From Leptospira meyeri (lineage in GTDB: Bacteria > Spirochaetota > Leptospiria > Leptospirales > Leptospiraceae): a stretch of DNA of 64,000 bases. The stretch covers positions 310,001 to 374,000 of the forward strand of contig NZ_SORO01000001.1 in NCBI RefSeq assembly GCF_004368965.1. Direction: 5' to 3'. The notes below the pieces were generated by a model. The model worked only from the letters and a program-made list of their open reading frames with translations. It was not told where the DNA came from and did not search any database. How positions within the stretch are numbered: the stretch's first letter is position 1; every line of letters starts with the position of its first letter. The position numbers and the translations under genes are program-made. Shown piece by piece: positions 15,790 to 24,860 of this stretch.

Positions 15790-16044
15790 ATGAAACAAAC
15801 ACTCATCTTAGCAACCATCCTTTCCCTTTCCCTCAGTTGCGCTAGTTCGCAAGCAAACGAAGGAGCATCTGAAGAACCAGGCCTTATGGACAAAATCATC
15901 GAAAAGGCAAATTCTGAAGAAGGCCAAAAAGCCATCCAAATGGGAAAGGAAAAACTCCAAGACCCGGCTACACAGGAAAAACTGAAAGGTTTGCTCTCTA
16001 AGGAAAAAAAGAAAAAAGAAATTCCTGGAGTTCCTACTCAGTAA
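15790..16044 (+). CDS. Small lipoprotein, 84 aa
   Basis: The protein has a clear lipoprotein signal (ATILSLSLSC, Cys17) and a short charged mature part of about 67 residues, mostly Lys, Glu and Gln with LKGLLSKEKKKKEIPG near the end. I do not recognise the family. It is expected at the inner or outer membrane. It stands alone; 260 bases of featureless DNA follow. Confidence 0.75.
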   Translation: MKQTLILATILSLSLSCASSQANEGASEEPGLMDKIIEKANSEEGQKAIQMGKEKLQDPATQEKLKGLLSKEKKKKEIPGVPTQ

Positions 16045-16304
16045 GCACTCAGATCAAAATTTCATCACCCAACTTGCTCCGAGTTTGGAATGGAAGGGTG
16101 ATTTCCACTGATTCAAAATGAATTAAATCTTCATTTCCCCTGAGCTTTTTTTTATTTCTTTTAATAAAGTTTTGTCCAGGCAGTCCATAAATACTTTAAA
16201 TTATTCCAATATAGTGCAACTTCAGTGATTTGAATTTCCTTTTATTTTGATATTGAATGAAAACATAAATCAGCAGAAAAAAGTCGATCGAATTCGGTTT
16301 CAAC

Positions 16305-17975
16305 TCATAACTGTAAGTTGGCTTCGGTAGGGATGGTAGGGGATGGTTTCATAAATAAATATCCTTGGGAATACTCAATCCCTAAAGTTTCAATCATATC
16401 TTGGATGGCGGGACGATCTACAAACTCAGCCACAACTTTTGCACCAATTCCTCTTGCCAGTTCCACGATCCCTTGTACAAGTAAGTAAGCAGTTTTATTT
16501 TCTGGTAAATTTCGAATGAACTGACCATCAATCTTTAAATAATCAGGGTCAAATTCCAATAAACGCGCCAAGTTTGAATATTGGACTCCGAAATCATCGA
16601 TGGCAATTTGGCAACCAATGGTTTTTAAGTCTCGGATGGTAGAGAGACTATTCCTATTTTCAGAAAAACTTACATCTTCCAAAATTTCAAAAGTGACTCG
16701 GTTGGGATCAATTCGATAGTGGGAAAGTCTTGCTTCTACCCATTTGCTAAAACTTTTATATTCTAATTCTGATTCTGTGAGGTTGATGGAAAAATCGAAG
16801 GGTTTGTCAGAAAAGTAGTTCATTGATTCATCAATCATTTGTAAGCCAATCATACGAATGCTTCCGGTCACTTTTGCTAATTTTAAGAATACATCGGGAG
16901 TGAGAATGGCATCCCTATCTTTGATCCGAGCCAAACATTCAAATTTTCGAATTTGTTTTGTTTGGTTATCAATAATACCTTGAAAGTAGGGTATGATCTG
17001 TTTGTTCGTAATAGCTGTTTGAATTTTTTGACTGCGTTGGAAGTTTTGCAAATGATGGTCTGTGGAAAGATCTTCTGTGTATGAAACAAAATCAGACGAA
17101 CTTTGTGTTTCTGCACGAAACAATGCTAATTTTGCTTTGTAATAACAATCCTCCCTGCCTGAAGCAGAAGAATACCGGCAGTCTAAGTGAAACCCAACGC
17201 CATCTAAAATCAAATCGTCTGATTTCAATAAAAGGCGAAAACTTCTAATCTTTTCTACTAACGCTTGTTCGGATAAATTAGAGAGTACTGCGATTTCATC
17301 TGAATAGATATGAAAAACCTTTTCTTCATTCTGTAAGTGAACCGAAAGCAGTTGTAACAATTTTCTAAATAATTTTCTGTAAACTTCAATTCCAAAGGTT
17401 TTGATGATGTTCGGAAAACTGACAATTTTTATCAGTATCATCGAATGTTCGTTTGCCGGAGACCTTTCTGTTTTTAACTGTTGGACTAAAGATTCGAAAT
17501 TAGGATATTTTGAATCTCTATGAAAGTAAAGGGTATCGGCGAGTTCTTTGTTTTTTTCTTCAAGGGATTTTTCTTGGAAATAAGCATCAATGGCCTGTTT
17601 GATGGTGAGTTCTAAGTCATGTGCATCCCAAGGTTTGGAAAGGTACCGGTAGAGACAACCGTGGTTGAGTGCGTTTCCAATGGCCTGTGCAGGAGCTTGG
17701 CCTGTGAGCATAATTTTTTTGGTTCGTGGATGAGTTTCCTGCATCTCGATGAGAAATTCGTCTCCTTTTTGGCCAGGCATCACGTGGTCGCAGATGACGA
17801 CAGCTAGGTCTGCGGAACTTCCCTCAATTTCTTTCATTATTTCCTTTGCCGTTTCCGCACTTTCCGCAGTTTCAATGGTGAAATTAGATCCAAAGACTTT
17901 TTTCAATTGTTCCTTTAGATTCCAAAGGATGAAGAATTCATCATCAATGCATAAGATATAGGGTTTTTCGTTCAA
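16305..17975 (-). CDS. Response regulator with degenerate GGDEF and EAL domains
   Basis: The order is REC (residues 3-125; phosphoacceptor Asp63 in ICDHVMPG, Thr91, Lys114), a GGDEF-like middle domain (about 175-305) and EAL (about 315-545). The GGDEF motif is replaced by YSDEI (224-228), so no diguanylate cyclase activity is expected. The EAL signature reads ECL (346-348) but Asn398, Glu430, Asp460/Asp461, Lys481, Glu517 and Gln537 remain, so c-di-GMP hydrolysis is plausible. A partner histidine kinase is not nearby. The gene is monocistronic as far as seen. Confidence 0.93.
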   Translation of the reverse strand: MNEKPYILCIDDEFFILWNLKEQLKKVFGSNFTIETAESAETAKEIMKEIEGSSADLAVVICDHVMPGQKGDEFLIEMQETHPRTKKIMLTGQAPAQAIGNALNHGCLYRYLSKPWDAHDLELTIKQAIDAYFQEKSLEEKNKELADTLYFHRDSKYPNFESLVQQLKTERSPANEHSMILIKIVSFPNIIKTFGIEVYRKLFRKLLQLLSVHLQNEEKVFHIYSDEIAVLSNLSEQALVEKIRSFRLLLKSDDLILDGVGFHLDCRYSSASGREDCYYKAKLALFRAETQSSSDFVSYTEDLSTDHHLQNFQRSQKIQTAITNKQIIPYFQGIIDNQTKQIRKFECLARIKDRDAILTPDVFLKLAKVTGSIRMIGLQMIDESMNYFSDKPFDFSINLTESELEYKSFSKWVEARLSHYRIDPNRVTFEILEDVSFSENRNSLSTIRDLKTIGCQIAIDDFGVQYSNLARLLEFDPDYLKIDGQFIRNLPENKTAYLLVQGIVELARGIGAKVVAEFVDRPAIQDMIETLGIEYSQGYLFMKPSPTIPTEANLQL

Positions 17976-18040
17976 AGGGGTACCTGGAGAAGAGTCTTAA
18001 ATAATTGTGATCTTTCAGAATATGCAAGAAATATTTGATG

Positions 18041-18068
18041 TTGACATTTTCTTTCAATTGTATCTAAT
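18041..18068 (+). promoter_or_regulatory. Possible promoter of the RRM gene
   Basis: TTGACA (18041-18046) is followed by 16 bases and TCTAAT (18063-18068). The -35 is perfect and the -10 only partial. It would give a leader of about 50 bases that includes the hairpin at 18079. Confidence 0.4.
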
Positions 18069-18078
18069 CATCCCGGTT

Positions 18079-18093
18079 CCCAAGTCGCTTGGG
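18079..18093 (+). promoter_or_regulatory. Leader hairpin of the RRM gene
   Basis: CCCAAG-TCG-CTTGGG is a perfect 6-bp stem with a 3-base loop, 30 bases before the RRM start codon. In an RNA-binding-protein gene it could be a self-binding site or a cold-responsive element (inference). Confidence 0.4.
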
Positions 18094-18122
18094 TGCGTGC
18101 AATTGGTTTTACGAGGACAGGA

Positions 18123-18392
18123 ATGATTTCTAAGAAAATTTATGTGGGAAATTTAAAATTTACCCTTAAGGAAGAAAATATACGCCAGATATTCTCCGTT
18201 TACGGAGTGATTCAAGATCTGAAAATGATTCATGACAGGGAAACTGGAAATTTTAGAGGGTTTGCTTTCATCACTTATGCCAATCCAGAAGAAGCAGAAG
18301 AAGCCGTCACCCAAATGAACGGCCAGCCTGTCGATGGAAGGAACCTGAAAGTGACTTTTGCCGAGGATAAAAGAAAAGAAAAACAGAACTAA
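18123..18392 (+). CDS. RRM-type RNA-binding protein
   Basis: This 89-aa protein is essentially one RRM. RNP2 is IYVGNL (5-10) and RNP1 is FRGFAFITY (about 45-53), both with the aromatic residues that stack on RNA. A short Lys/Glu tail follows. It resembles the cyanobacterial and spirochaetal cold-inducible Rbp group. I chose the ATG at MISKKIYVGNL, which has GAGGACAGG just upstream; the longer GTG start at 18093 would lie inside the leader hairpin. pepN follows after 41 bases that carry two hairpins. Confidence 0.9.
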   Translation: MISKKIYVGNLKFTLKEENIRQIFSVYGVIQDLKMIHDRETGNFRGFAFITYANPEEAEEAVTQMNGQPVDGRNLKVTFAEDKRKEKQN

Positions 18393-18427
18393 AATTCACT
18401 TTTCCGGGATGGCCCATCCCGTAAAGA

Positions 18428-18449
18428 AGGAGGATGACTCCATCCTCCT
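18428..18449 (+). promoter_or_regulatory. 9-bp hairpin enclosing the pepN start codon
   Basis: AGGAGGATG (18428-18436) pairs perfectly with CATCCTCCT (18441-18449) around ACTC. The stem contains both the purine-rich ribosome-binding sequence and the pepN ATG (18434), which abut with no spacer. A second palindrome, CGGGATGG-C-CCATCCCG, lies at 18405-18421. Together they may limit pepN translation or separate it from the RRM gene. Confidence 0.55.
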
Positions 18450-21007
18450 CTCTCGTCCATAAATTAGAAGATTATAAACCAAGCCCTTGGCTCACTCCCG
18501 AAGTTGATCTTCGATTTGAACTGGATCTGAACCAGACAGTTGTCAGAGCCGATTATCAGGTAGTCCTAGCATCGGAATCGATTCAGCCAATATTTTTAAA
18601 TGGTGAGTCTATAGAATTTTTATCTCTCCGGATTGATGGAGCCATTGTTGATCCGGGTGATTATCAAGTTTCATCGTCTGGAATTTTAATTCCAAACCCA
18701 CCTAAACCATCCTTTCGTCTGACAATAGAGAACCGGATTTCTCCTGCAGGGAATACATCTTTAGAAGGATTGTACAAATCGGGATCTATGTTGTGCACGC
18801 AAAATGAACCTGAAGGTTTTCGTAAAATTGTTTATTCCATCGATCGACCAGATAATATGATGCGTTTTCGTGTTACCATTTCTGGCGAAGTTTCGCTTTT
18901 TCCAGTCATGTTATCGAATGGGAATTTGTTAGACGAAAGAGTCATGGGAGGAAAACGAGAAGTCCTCTGGGAAGATCCTTTTCCAAAACCATCTTATTTA
19001 TTTGCCCTCGTTGCCGGGGAACTAGTGGAAACCAAAGATTTTTTTACCACTCGTTCAGGGCGAAAAATTACTCTAAAGATCTTTGTGGAAAAAGGAAATG
19101 AGGAAAAGGTAAGTTTTGCATTTGATTCATTAAAAAAAGCAATGCGATGGGATGAGGACACCTTCGGTTTAGAGTATGACTTGGATTTGTTTATGATTGT
19201 CGCTGTAGAAGATTTTAATATGGGGGCAATGGAAAACAAAGGTCTTAATTTATTTAACGCCAAACTCGTGCTTGCTGATAAAAAATCGGCAACTGATGAA
19301 AGTTTTGAAGCCATTCTTGCTGTGATTGCCCATGAATACTTTCATAACTGGACGGGAAACCGTGTAACGCTCAGAAATTGGTTTAATCTAACCTTAAAGG
19401 AAGGACTTACTGTTTTTCGAGACCAATGGTTTACGGAAGATATGACAGACCCTGCAGTGAAACGGATTAAAGATGTTCTGTTTTTAAAAGAATTTCAGTT
19501 TCCGGAAGACCAGGGTCCCATGTCACACCCCATTCTTCCCAAATCTTATAAAGAAATGAATAATTTTTATACTGTTACTGTATATGAAAAAGGAGCGGAA
19601 GTCATTCGGTTGGTTTCGGAACTGATAGGGAGAGATAAATTCAAAAAAGGTTTACAACACTATCTGTCAAAATATGACGGACAAGGTGTTACCTTTGAAG
19701 AGTTTATTTCCTCTATGGAAGAGGTAACAGGCGGGCCCATTCCTTATTTACGAAATTGGTACCACCGCAGTGGTACTCCTTTACTTTCTGTTAAAGAACA
19801 TTATGCTAAGGATTCCAATGAATGGATCTTAGATATTACCGATACAGGTTCCGGAGAATATCCGTTAGTTTTTTCAAATTCACTTGCAGTTTTTGATAGA
19901 AAAGGAACGATCCTAAAAGAGGAAAAGAGGCTGATGAGTGGTGCACATGACCAAATCCGTTTTTCTGCCTTAGATGAAAATGGAACGAAGCCCATTATCT
20001 CTTTATTTCGATCTTTATCTAGTCCAATTCGTTTGGATTACAATCAAACAGAGGAAGAAAAACAAATTTTGGCAAAGGTTGAAACCGATGGGGTCTCTCG
20101 TTTTTTTGCGTTTCAAAATTTGATCTTTGATTGGTTTCGAAAGTCTTTAGAATCTGGTTTGGAAGAAAAATTTTCCATTATTTTGGAAACCATTGCGGAT
20201 TCTTTTGAAAGGAATTGGGATAAAACATATCATAGTTTTTATCTATCTTTTCCTGGCCTAACACAGATTAGTGAAAATATAGGTTGTTACGAATTCCAAA
20301 AAATCCAAAAATTAAGAATTTTTGCAATTCAAACCATATCAACGACTTTTTCAAATCAGTTCCAGACCATTTTTGAAGAAAATCGGAAAACCATTCCTGT
20401 CCAATCAAAGGAAGAAATTGGTAAAAGGAGATTAAAGAATATTTGTTTGTATTACCTTCTTTACCATCCTTCTAAAAGATTTGAACGTTTAGCTGTGGCG
20501 GAACAAAGAGAAGCAAAACATATGAGCGAAGAAGTTTCGGCTATGAAATTTCTTTTAGAAGTTGATTCAATTGAAAAAGATAAGTCAGTTCAATTGTTCT
20601 TTGAAAAATGGAAACACGATAATTTGGTTTTGGATGTTTGGTTTGCTGCCCAGGTAGGAACGGGTGAAAATCGTTTAGGAATAGCAAAACAGTTAGAAAA
20701 TCATCCGCAGTTTAACATTCGTAATCCGAATAAAGTTCGTTCTTTGTATTTTAGTTTAGCAAGGAATCCTTTGACTTTTCATAAAGAAGATGGAAGTGGG
20801 TATTCTTTTATCGCGGAACGAATCAAAACTTTAAATGAAATTAACCCTCAGATGGCTGCGGCCCTTACCAAATTATATTCACCAGTTTCTAAACAAAAGG
20901 GAGAACTTCCTGAAATTGCCAAAAGGGAATTAGAGACCCTATCATCTCTCCCCAATCTTTCTAAGGAATTGGGAGAGATAGTCGGAACCATACTCACATC
21001 TCTTTAA
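18434..21007 (+). CDS. pepN: Aminopeptidase N (M1 family)
   Basis: PepN is a cytoplasmic zinc aminopeptidase that trims N-terminal residues from peptides. The 857 residues fit the family length (about 870). The substrate-binding GAMEN motif is at 264-268 and the zinc site is HEYFH (300-304) with Glu323 in NLTLKEG. The start at MTPSSSL is the only candidate near the aligned N-terminus, although its AGGAGG touches the ATG. Its 3' end overlaps the convergent acyl-CoA synthetase gene by four bases. Confidence 0.96.
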   Translation: MTPSSSLVHKLEDYKPSPWLTPEVDLRFELDLNQTVVRADYQVVLASESIQPIFLNGESIEFLSLRIDGAIVDPGDYQVSSSGILIPNPPKPSFRLTIENRISPAGNTSLEGLYKSGSMLCTQNEPEGFRKIVYSIDRPDNMMRFRVTISGEVSLFPVMLSNGNLLDERVMGGKREVLWEDPFPKPSYLFALVAGELVETKDFFTTRSGRKITLKIFVEKGNEEKVSFAFDSLKKAMRWDEDTFGLEYDLDLFMIVAVEDFNMGAMENKGLNLFNAKLVLADKKSATDESFEAILAVIAHEYFHNWTGNRVTLRNWFNLTLKEGLTVFRDQWFTEDMTDPAVKRIKDVLFLKEFQFPEDQGPMSHPILPKSYKEMNNFYTVTVYEKGAEVIRLVSELIGRDKFKKGLQHYLSKYDGQGVTFEEFISSMEEVTGGPIPYLRNWYHRSGTPLLSVKEHYAKDSNEWILDITDTGSGEYPLVFSNSLAVFDRKGTILKEEKRLMSGAHDQIRFSALDENGTKPIISLFRSLSSPIRLDYNQTEEEKQILAKVETDGVSRFFAFQNLIFDWFRKSLESGLEEKFSIILETIADSFERNWDKTYHSFYLSFPGLTQISENIGCYEFQKIQKLRIFAIQTISTTFSNQFQTIFEENRKTIPVQSKEEIGKRRLKNICLYYLLYHPSKRFERLAVAEQREAKHMSEEVSAMKFLLEVDSIEKDKSVQLFFEKWKHDNLVLDVWFAAQVGTGENRLGIAKQLENHPQFNIRNPNKVRSLYFSLARNPLTFHKEDGSGYSFIAERIKTLNEINPQMAAALTKLYSPVSKQKGELPEIAKRELETLSSLPNLSKELGEIVGTILTSL

Positions 21008-22878
21008 ACATACATCGATTTGATCAGGTCTTTGTATTTATCATGGATGACATTCCGTTTCATTTTGAAAAGGTTTGTCAATTCATCACCTACTTCCATG
21101 GCCTTTGGTAAAAAACGGAAGTCTGTGAGTTTTTCAAAAGATTTGAATCCATTTTCCGAAGAGATTTGTTTTTTCACGATATTTTGGTAATAAAGACGAA
21201 TCTCTTTATTTTGGTTTAAGTCTTCACCTTCTTTTGGGTTTAGACCAGCTTCTTTCATACGTTCTTTGTCGGGCCAAATGAGTGCTGTAAGTGATTTTTG
21301 GTCCTGGCCAACCACAATCACTTGGTTGATGAGGGCATTTTCTAATAATAAATTTTCGATTGGAACTGGCTCGACGTTTTCTCCACCTAATAGAACAATG
21401 GTGTCTTTCACTCGACCTCTGACAGACAAGGTATCATTAAAAGAAATAAAACCTAGATCTCCTGTGTTCATCCACCCGTCTTGGATGGCCTTGGATGTGG
21501 CTTCCTCGTTTTTATAATATCCTTTCATTACTTGTGGGCCTTTGATATGAATGATCCCCATTTTTCCTTTGGGGACAGATTCTCCTTGGTCATTCACTAC
21601 TTTAACAATCGTTCCTTCAGGCCATTTTCCAACAGAACCTTGGACAACATTCCCCACAGACCGAACCGAAATGATCGGAGCACATTCGGTCATTCCGTAT
21701 CCTTCATATACTGGAATTCCGATGACATTAAAAAATTCATCAACATGAGCGGGTAGTGCTCCACCACCGGAAATTGTTCCTGTTAGGTGGCCTCCTAAAA
21801 CGTCTCGTATTTTAGAAAACACAAGTCCATCCAATACTTTGGAAAGTAAAAATAAATTTAAAACATAACCAAGGGAAACAGCTGTGTTTTTCGCTCTCTC
21901 AAAAGGAGATTCTTCTTTCGTTTGTAGTTTGTTCCCAGCTAGGTAGTCTTGCCCATCTTTGAATTTTTTACAAATATCATAAGCAAAATCAAAAAGTTTA
22001 CGTTTGTTTTCTGGTGCTTTTTCTAACTTTTGTTTGATGCCTTGATATAAATTTTCCCATAACCTTGGAGCAGAAGCCATAAAACTTGGTTTTATCTTTT
22101 GAAAATCATCTCGTAAGTCACGGATATTTGTATAAGCGATGGATGCCCCTTCCGCAATGATTGCATAGTCGATGGCTCGTTCAAAGATATGCCAAACGGG
22201 GAGAATGGAAAGTGTTCTATCGGAACTTTTGAGCCCGACTCTTGGTGGAACTTTGACCACATTGTACACCATATTTTGGTGAGTGAGCATAACCCCTTTG
22301 GGCATGCCGGTTGTTCCAGAGGTATAGATGATGGTAAAAAGATCGTCTGGTTTTACTTGTTTCGAACGAAGTTCCAAGGAGGGTAAATTTTTCCTCAAAG
22401 TTTCACCTTCATTAATGAGCGTTTCCATCGAAACAGCAAGTGTGTCCTTGGAACGAAATCCAGGGTCTAAAATAATTACCTTTTCTACTTTTGTATTGGA
22501 AAGAATTGGTTTTAAAGAATCGTATAACTTTTCATGTTCAACAAAACAATACTTACTTTCAGAGTGGCTAAGGATGTATTCAATTTCTTGTGGAGTGGAA
22601 TCTGAGCCTCTTGGAACATTGATGGCTCCGTTTAACAGAGTGGCGATATCTGCAATCGCCCATTCGGTTCTGTTGTCAGCCATAAGTCCAATCCGATCAC
22701 CCGGTTGGATACCCATCTGTAAAAGCGAAAGGGCAAGGTTTTCTGCCTTATGAAAGATATCCGAAAATGTACGACTGATAAAGTTTTTTCCCACATCCTT
22801 TCCAAAGAACATTTCTTTGGAGCCATAAGCTCTATTGGCATAATAAAAAACATCATTCAGCGTCGTAAAATTTTTCAT
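21004..22878 (-). CDS. Long-chain acyl-CoA synthetase (AMP-forming)
   Basis: This enzyme activates fatty acids to acyl-CoA through an acyl-adenylate. The 624 residues contain the ATP loop YTSGTTGMPKGV (about 189-200), the GYGMTECAP motif, the TGDLGF motif and a C-terminal lysine region. The length and long insertion between motifs place it with the long-chain (FadD15/Faa-like) group. There is no operon partner. The start (MKNFTTLNDVFYY) is well placed. Confidence 0.93.
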   Translation of the reverse strand: MKNFTTLNDVFYYANRAYGSKEMFFGKDVGKNFISRTFSDIFHKAENLALSLLQMGIQPGDRIGLMADNRTEWAIADIATLLNGAINVPRGSDSTPQEIEYILSHSESKYCFVEHEKLYDSLKPILSNTKVEKVIILDPGFRSKDTLAVSMETLINEGETLRKNLPSLELRSKQVKPDDLFTIIYTSGTTGMPKGVMLTHQNMVYNVVKVPPRVGLKSSDRTLSILPVWHIFERAIDYAIIAEGASIAYTNIRDLRDDFQKIKPSFMASAPRLWENLYQGIKQKLEKAPENKRKLFDFAYDICKKFKDGQDYLAGNKLQTKEESPFERAKNTAVSLGYVLNLFLLSKVLDGLVFSKIRDVLGGHLTGTISGGGALPAHVDEFFNVIGIPVYEGYGMTECAPIISVRSVGNVVQGSVGKWPEGTIVKVVNDQGESVPKGKMGIIHIKGPQVMKGYYKNEEATSKAIQDGWMNTGDLGFISFNDTLSVRGRVKDTIVLLGGENVEPVPIENLLLENALINQVIVVGQDQKSLTALIWPDKERMKEAGLNPKEGEDLNQNKEIRLYYQNIVKKQISSENGFKSFEKLTDFRFLPKAMEVGDELTNLFKMKRNVIHDKYKDLIKSMYV

Positions 22879-22909
22879 TGATCGTATCAGTCTCCGTAGG
22901 AGCTGAATA

Positions 22910-24388
22910 TCATTGTTTTTTTTGTTTATTCAAGTAATATTTTCTTTTATGAGAAATCCCATTTGGGGATTCAAAAAAACGATCAAAGAGAGGATCAATA
23001 TTCATTTTTTCGATTAATTCAAAATCGTAGAGCAATGCTTGGTGGGTCCAAAGATTTCCCTCTTGGTCTCGGTTTGTAGCAAAGGAAGCTCTTCCCAATT
23101 TATAATACACAACAGGCAAAAATTCTTTTTCTCCACCCAATATTTGTGCTCGTTTTAAGTTTGTATAGGCATCTTCCCATCGGCCAAGGCTTAGTTCACA
23201 CGATCCACGATAGTAAAAGAGGAAAAACCGAGGATATGCGGTAAGCCGACGGCTATTGAGTTTTTCTAAACTAACTAAACAAGAATTTGGATCTTTATCC
23301 ATAAATTGTGAATAGGCTAGATTAAGTAAAATTTCAGGACTAATTTCTCCATGTGTTTTTTTATAAATTTCAGATGTTTTTAGATAACTATCTTTTGCTG
23401 TTTTGTAATCACCAAGGACATAGAGATAATAATAGGACTTATAAATTAAAACGTCTAGAGAATCGGACTCGCAAGCACGATATGAAAAAAACTCATCAAG
23501 AGTTTTAGTAAAAGATGGAAAGTCTCTTTCTGAGTATTCGATGTTAGCAATTTTTTTTAATAAGGCACAAGTGCGAGATGTTCCGTTGGATACCTCTTTT
23601 TTGTATTCTCTCAACGACTTTCGGTATGCTCTTAGAGCTTCTTGGTATTTTTGATTGGCTTCCAGTTGGATTGCTTCTCTTTCTTCTTTTTCTCCTACAC
23701 CTTCACAATAGGATTCTTTGTTCCCTTCATAATAACAAATCCGTTCGCGAAATCCATTTTCATTGGAATCATATTCAACCCGTACCAATTGGCAATTTTT
23801 AAAGTACCACCATTCGTCCATTCCACCAAAATCATTTTTATCTTTAGTGATTTCTTTTGGACAACCACTTTGTGCATAATAGGTAAAACTATCTTTTTTC
23901 CCATTTTTGGTTTCATCTTCTTCTGTGAGAAACATTTGTCCTTTGGAATCGAAATAATCCCAACGATAAGGAAAAAATTCTTCATCGTTCAAAAAGAAAG
24001 ATAGTTTTAATAAGGAACTTCCTTCCTTCCAGCCAGAAAAGCAGGAAAAAGATAGTTTCCCACTTAAAAAATTTTGTGCTGGATCTCCATAAAGATCTGT
24101 TAGGTGGGAACGGATGTCCTGTTTGAATCTTGGATAGGGGTAATTTGTATGGTATTTGTCTAAATACTTTTGACAGAACCAAAAAATTTCATGATTTAAT
24201 GATTCTTTGTGTAAAACAATTGGAAGGTCCGTACCAAATCGAAAACTAAAACGTTTGGGGCTATGGTCCGAAATTTCAAATTTCTCTTTTGTGTTTTGAA
24301 CGGCTTTCCAATATTCCTCTAAGAGACCAGCTCGAAGAGGACTTGAAAATGAAATAAGGGATGTAAGAAGGAAAAAGAAAAATCTCAA
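22910..24388 (-). CDS. Secreted protein with Asp/Asn-Gly repeats and TPR-like helices
   Basis: This 492-aa protein has a signal peptide (FFFLLTSLISFSSPLRAG). The middle (about 165-235) contains several repeats of the type D-x-x-x-N-G...YY/YF, for example DETKNGKKDSFTYY and DSNENGFRERICYY, which may bind calcium. The second half (about 240-460) is made of TPR-like helical pairs such as YQEALRAYRKSLREYKK. Likely periplasmic or outer-membrane associated. Its ATG overlaps the stop of the YopX-like gene by four bases, so they are one transcript. I do not know its function. Confidence 0.75.
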   Translation of the reverse strand: MRFFFFLLTSLISFSSPLRAGLLEEYWKAVQNTKEKFEISDHSPKRFSFRFGTDLPIVLHKESLNHEIFWFCQKYLDKYHTNYPYPRFKQDIRSHLTDLYGDPAQNFLSGKLSFSCFSGWKEGSSLLKLSFFLNDEEFFPYRWDYFDSKGQMFLTEEDETKNGKKDSFTYYAQSGCPKEITKDKNDFGGMDEWWYFKNCQLVRVEYDSNENGFRERICYYEGNKESYCEGVGEKEEREAIQLEANQKYQEALRAYRKSLREYKKEVSNGTSRTCALLKKIANIEYSERDFPSFTKTLDEFFSYRACESDSLDVLIYKSYYYLYVLGDYKTAKDSYLKTSEIYKKTHGEISPEILLNLAYSQFMDKDPNSCLVSLEKLNSRRLTAYPRFFLFYYRGSCELSLGRWEDAYTNLKRAQILGGEKEFLPVVYYKLGRASFATNRDQEGNLWTHQALLYDFELIEKMNIDPLFDRFFESPNGISHKRKYYLNKQKKQ

Positions 24389-24765
24389 GATTTACTTTTT
24401 AAATACAAATCATATAGAACAGGATTTTCGTATGGATTTCCCACCTTGCGGATAGAGAAGAGTTGTAGAAGGGGAGGTCCATTTTCCAAATAAAAGGCCC
24501 CATGTTCATTGTTATAACGAATCACCCCAGTATGTTGGGTTAGGTTTCCACCTTTGGCAACCGTGTGTTCAATGATGTCTTCTTCAAAAAGATCTTTGTC
24601 GTATTTATCTTTGAGGCCTGTGAAACTATTTACAATATAATTATCTTCATTCGAAATTGGTTGTCCAAACTTCAGAAGTTTTCCGTCGAGGGTTAAACTA
24701 AAGCCTTTCTGGGTGAATTCTTTTTCTTGTTTGTCCCAAACGCGGAACCGAATCGTAAATGCCAT
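24385..24765 (-). CDS. YopX-like protein
   Basis: The protein (126 aa from MAFTIRFRVWD) matches the YopX family pattern: FRVWDKQEKEF at the start, then IVNSFTGLKDKYDKDLFEEDIIEH, and IRYNNEHGAFYLENG later. YopX proteins are usually phage-encoded and have no assigned function. Here the gene is first in a two-gene operon with a secreted protein, with no other phage gene around. I preferred the start five codons into the longer frame because the family starts at this motif. Confidence 0.8.
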   Translation of the reverse strand: MAFTIRFRVWDKQEKEFTQKGFSLTLDGKLLKFGQPISNEDNYIVNSFTGLKDKYDKDLFEEDIIEHTVAKGGNLTQHTGVIRYNNEHGAFYLENGPPLLQLFSIRKVGNPYENPVLYDLYLKSKS

Positions 24766-24860
24766 AACTGAACCCAAATTAAGGCAACCGAAGTCCTTTC
24801 CAAGGAAAATTCAAAAAAAAATCGATGGTCAATGGGAGAATTCGAAGGATTCTATGCCCC

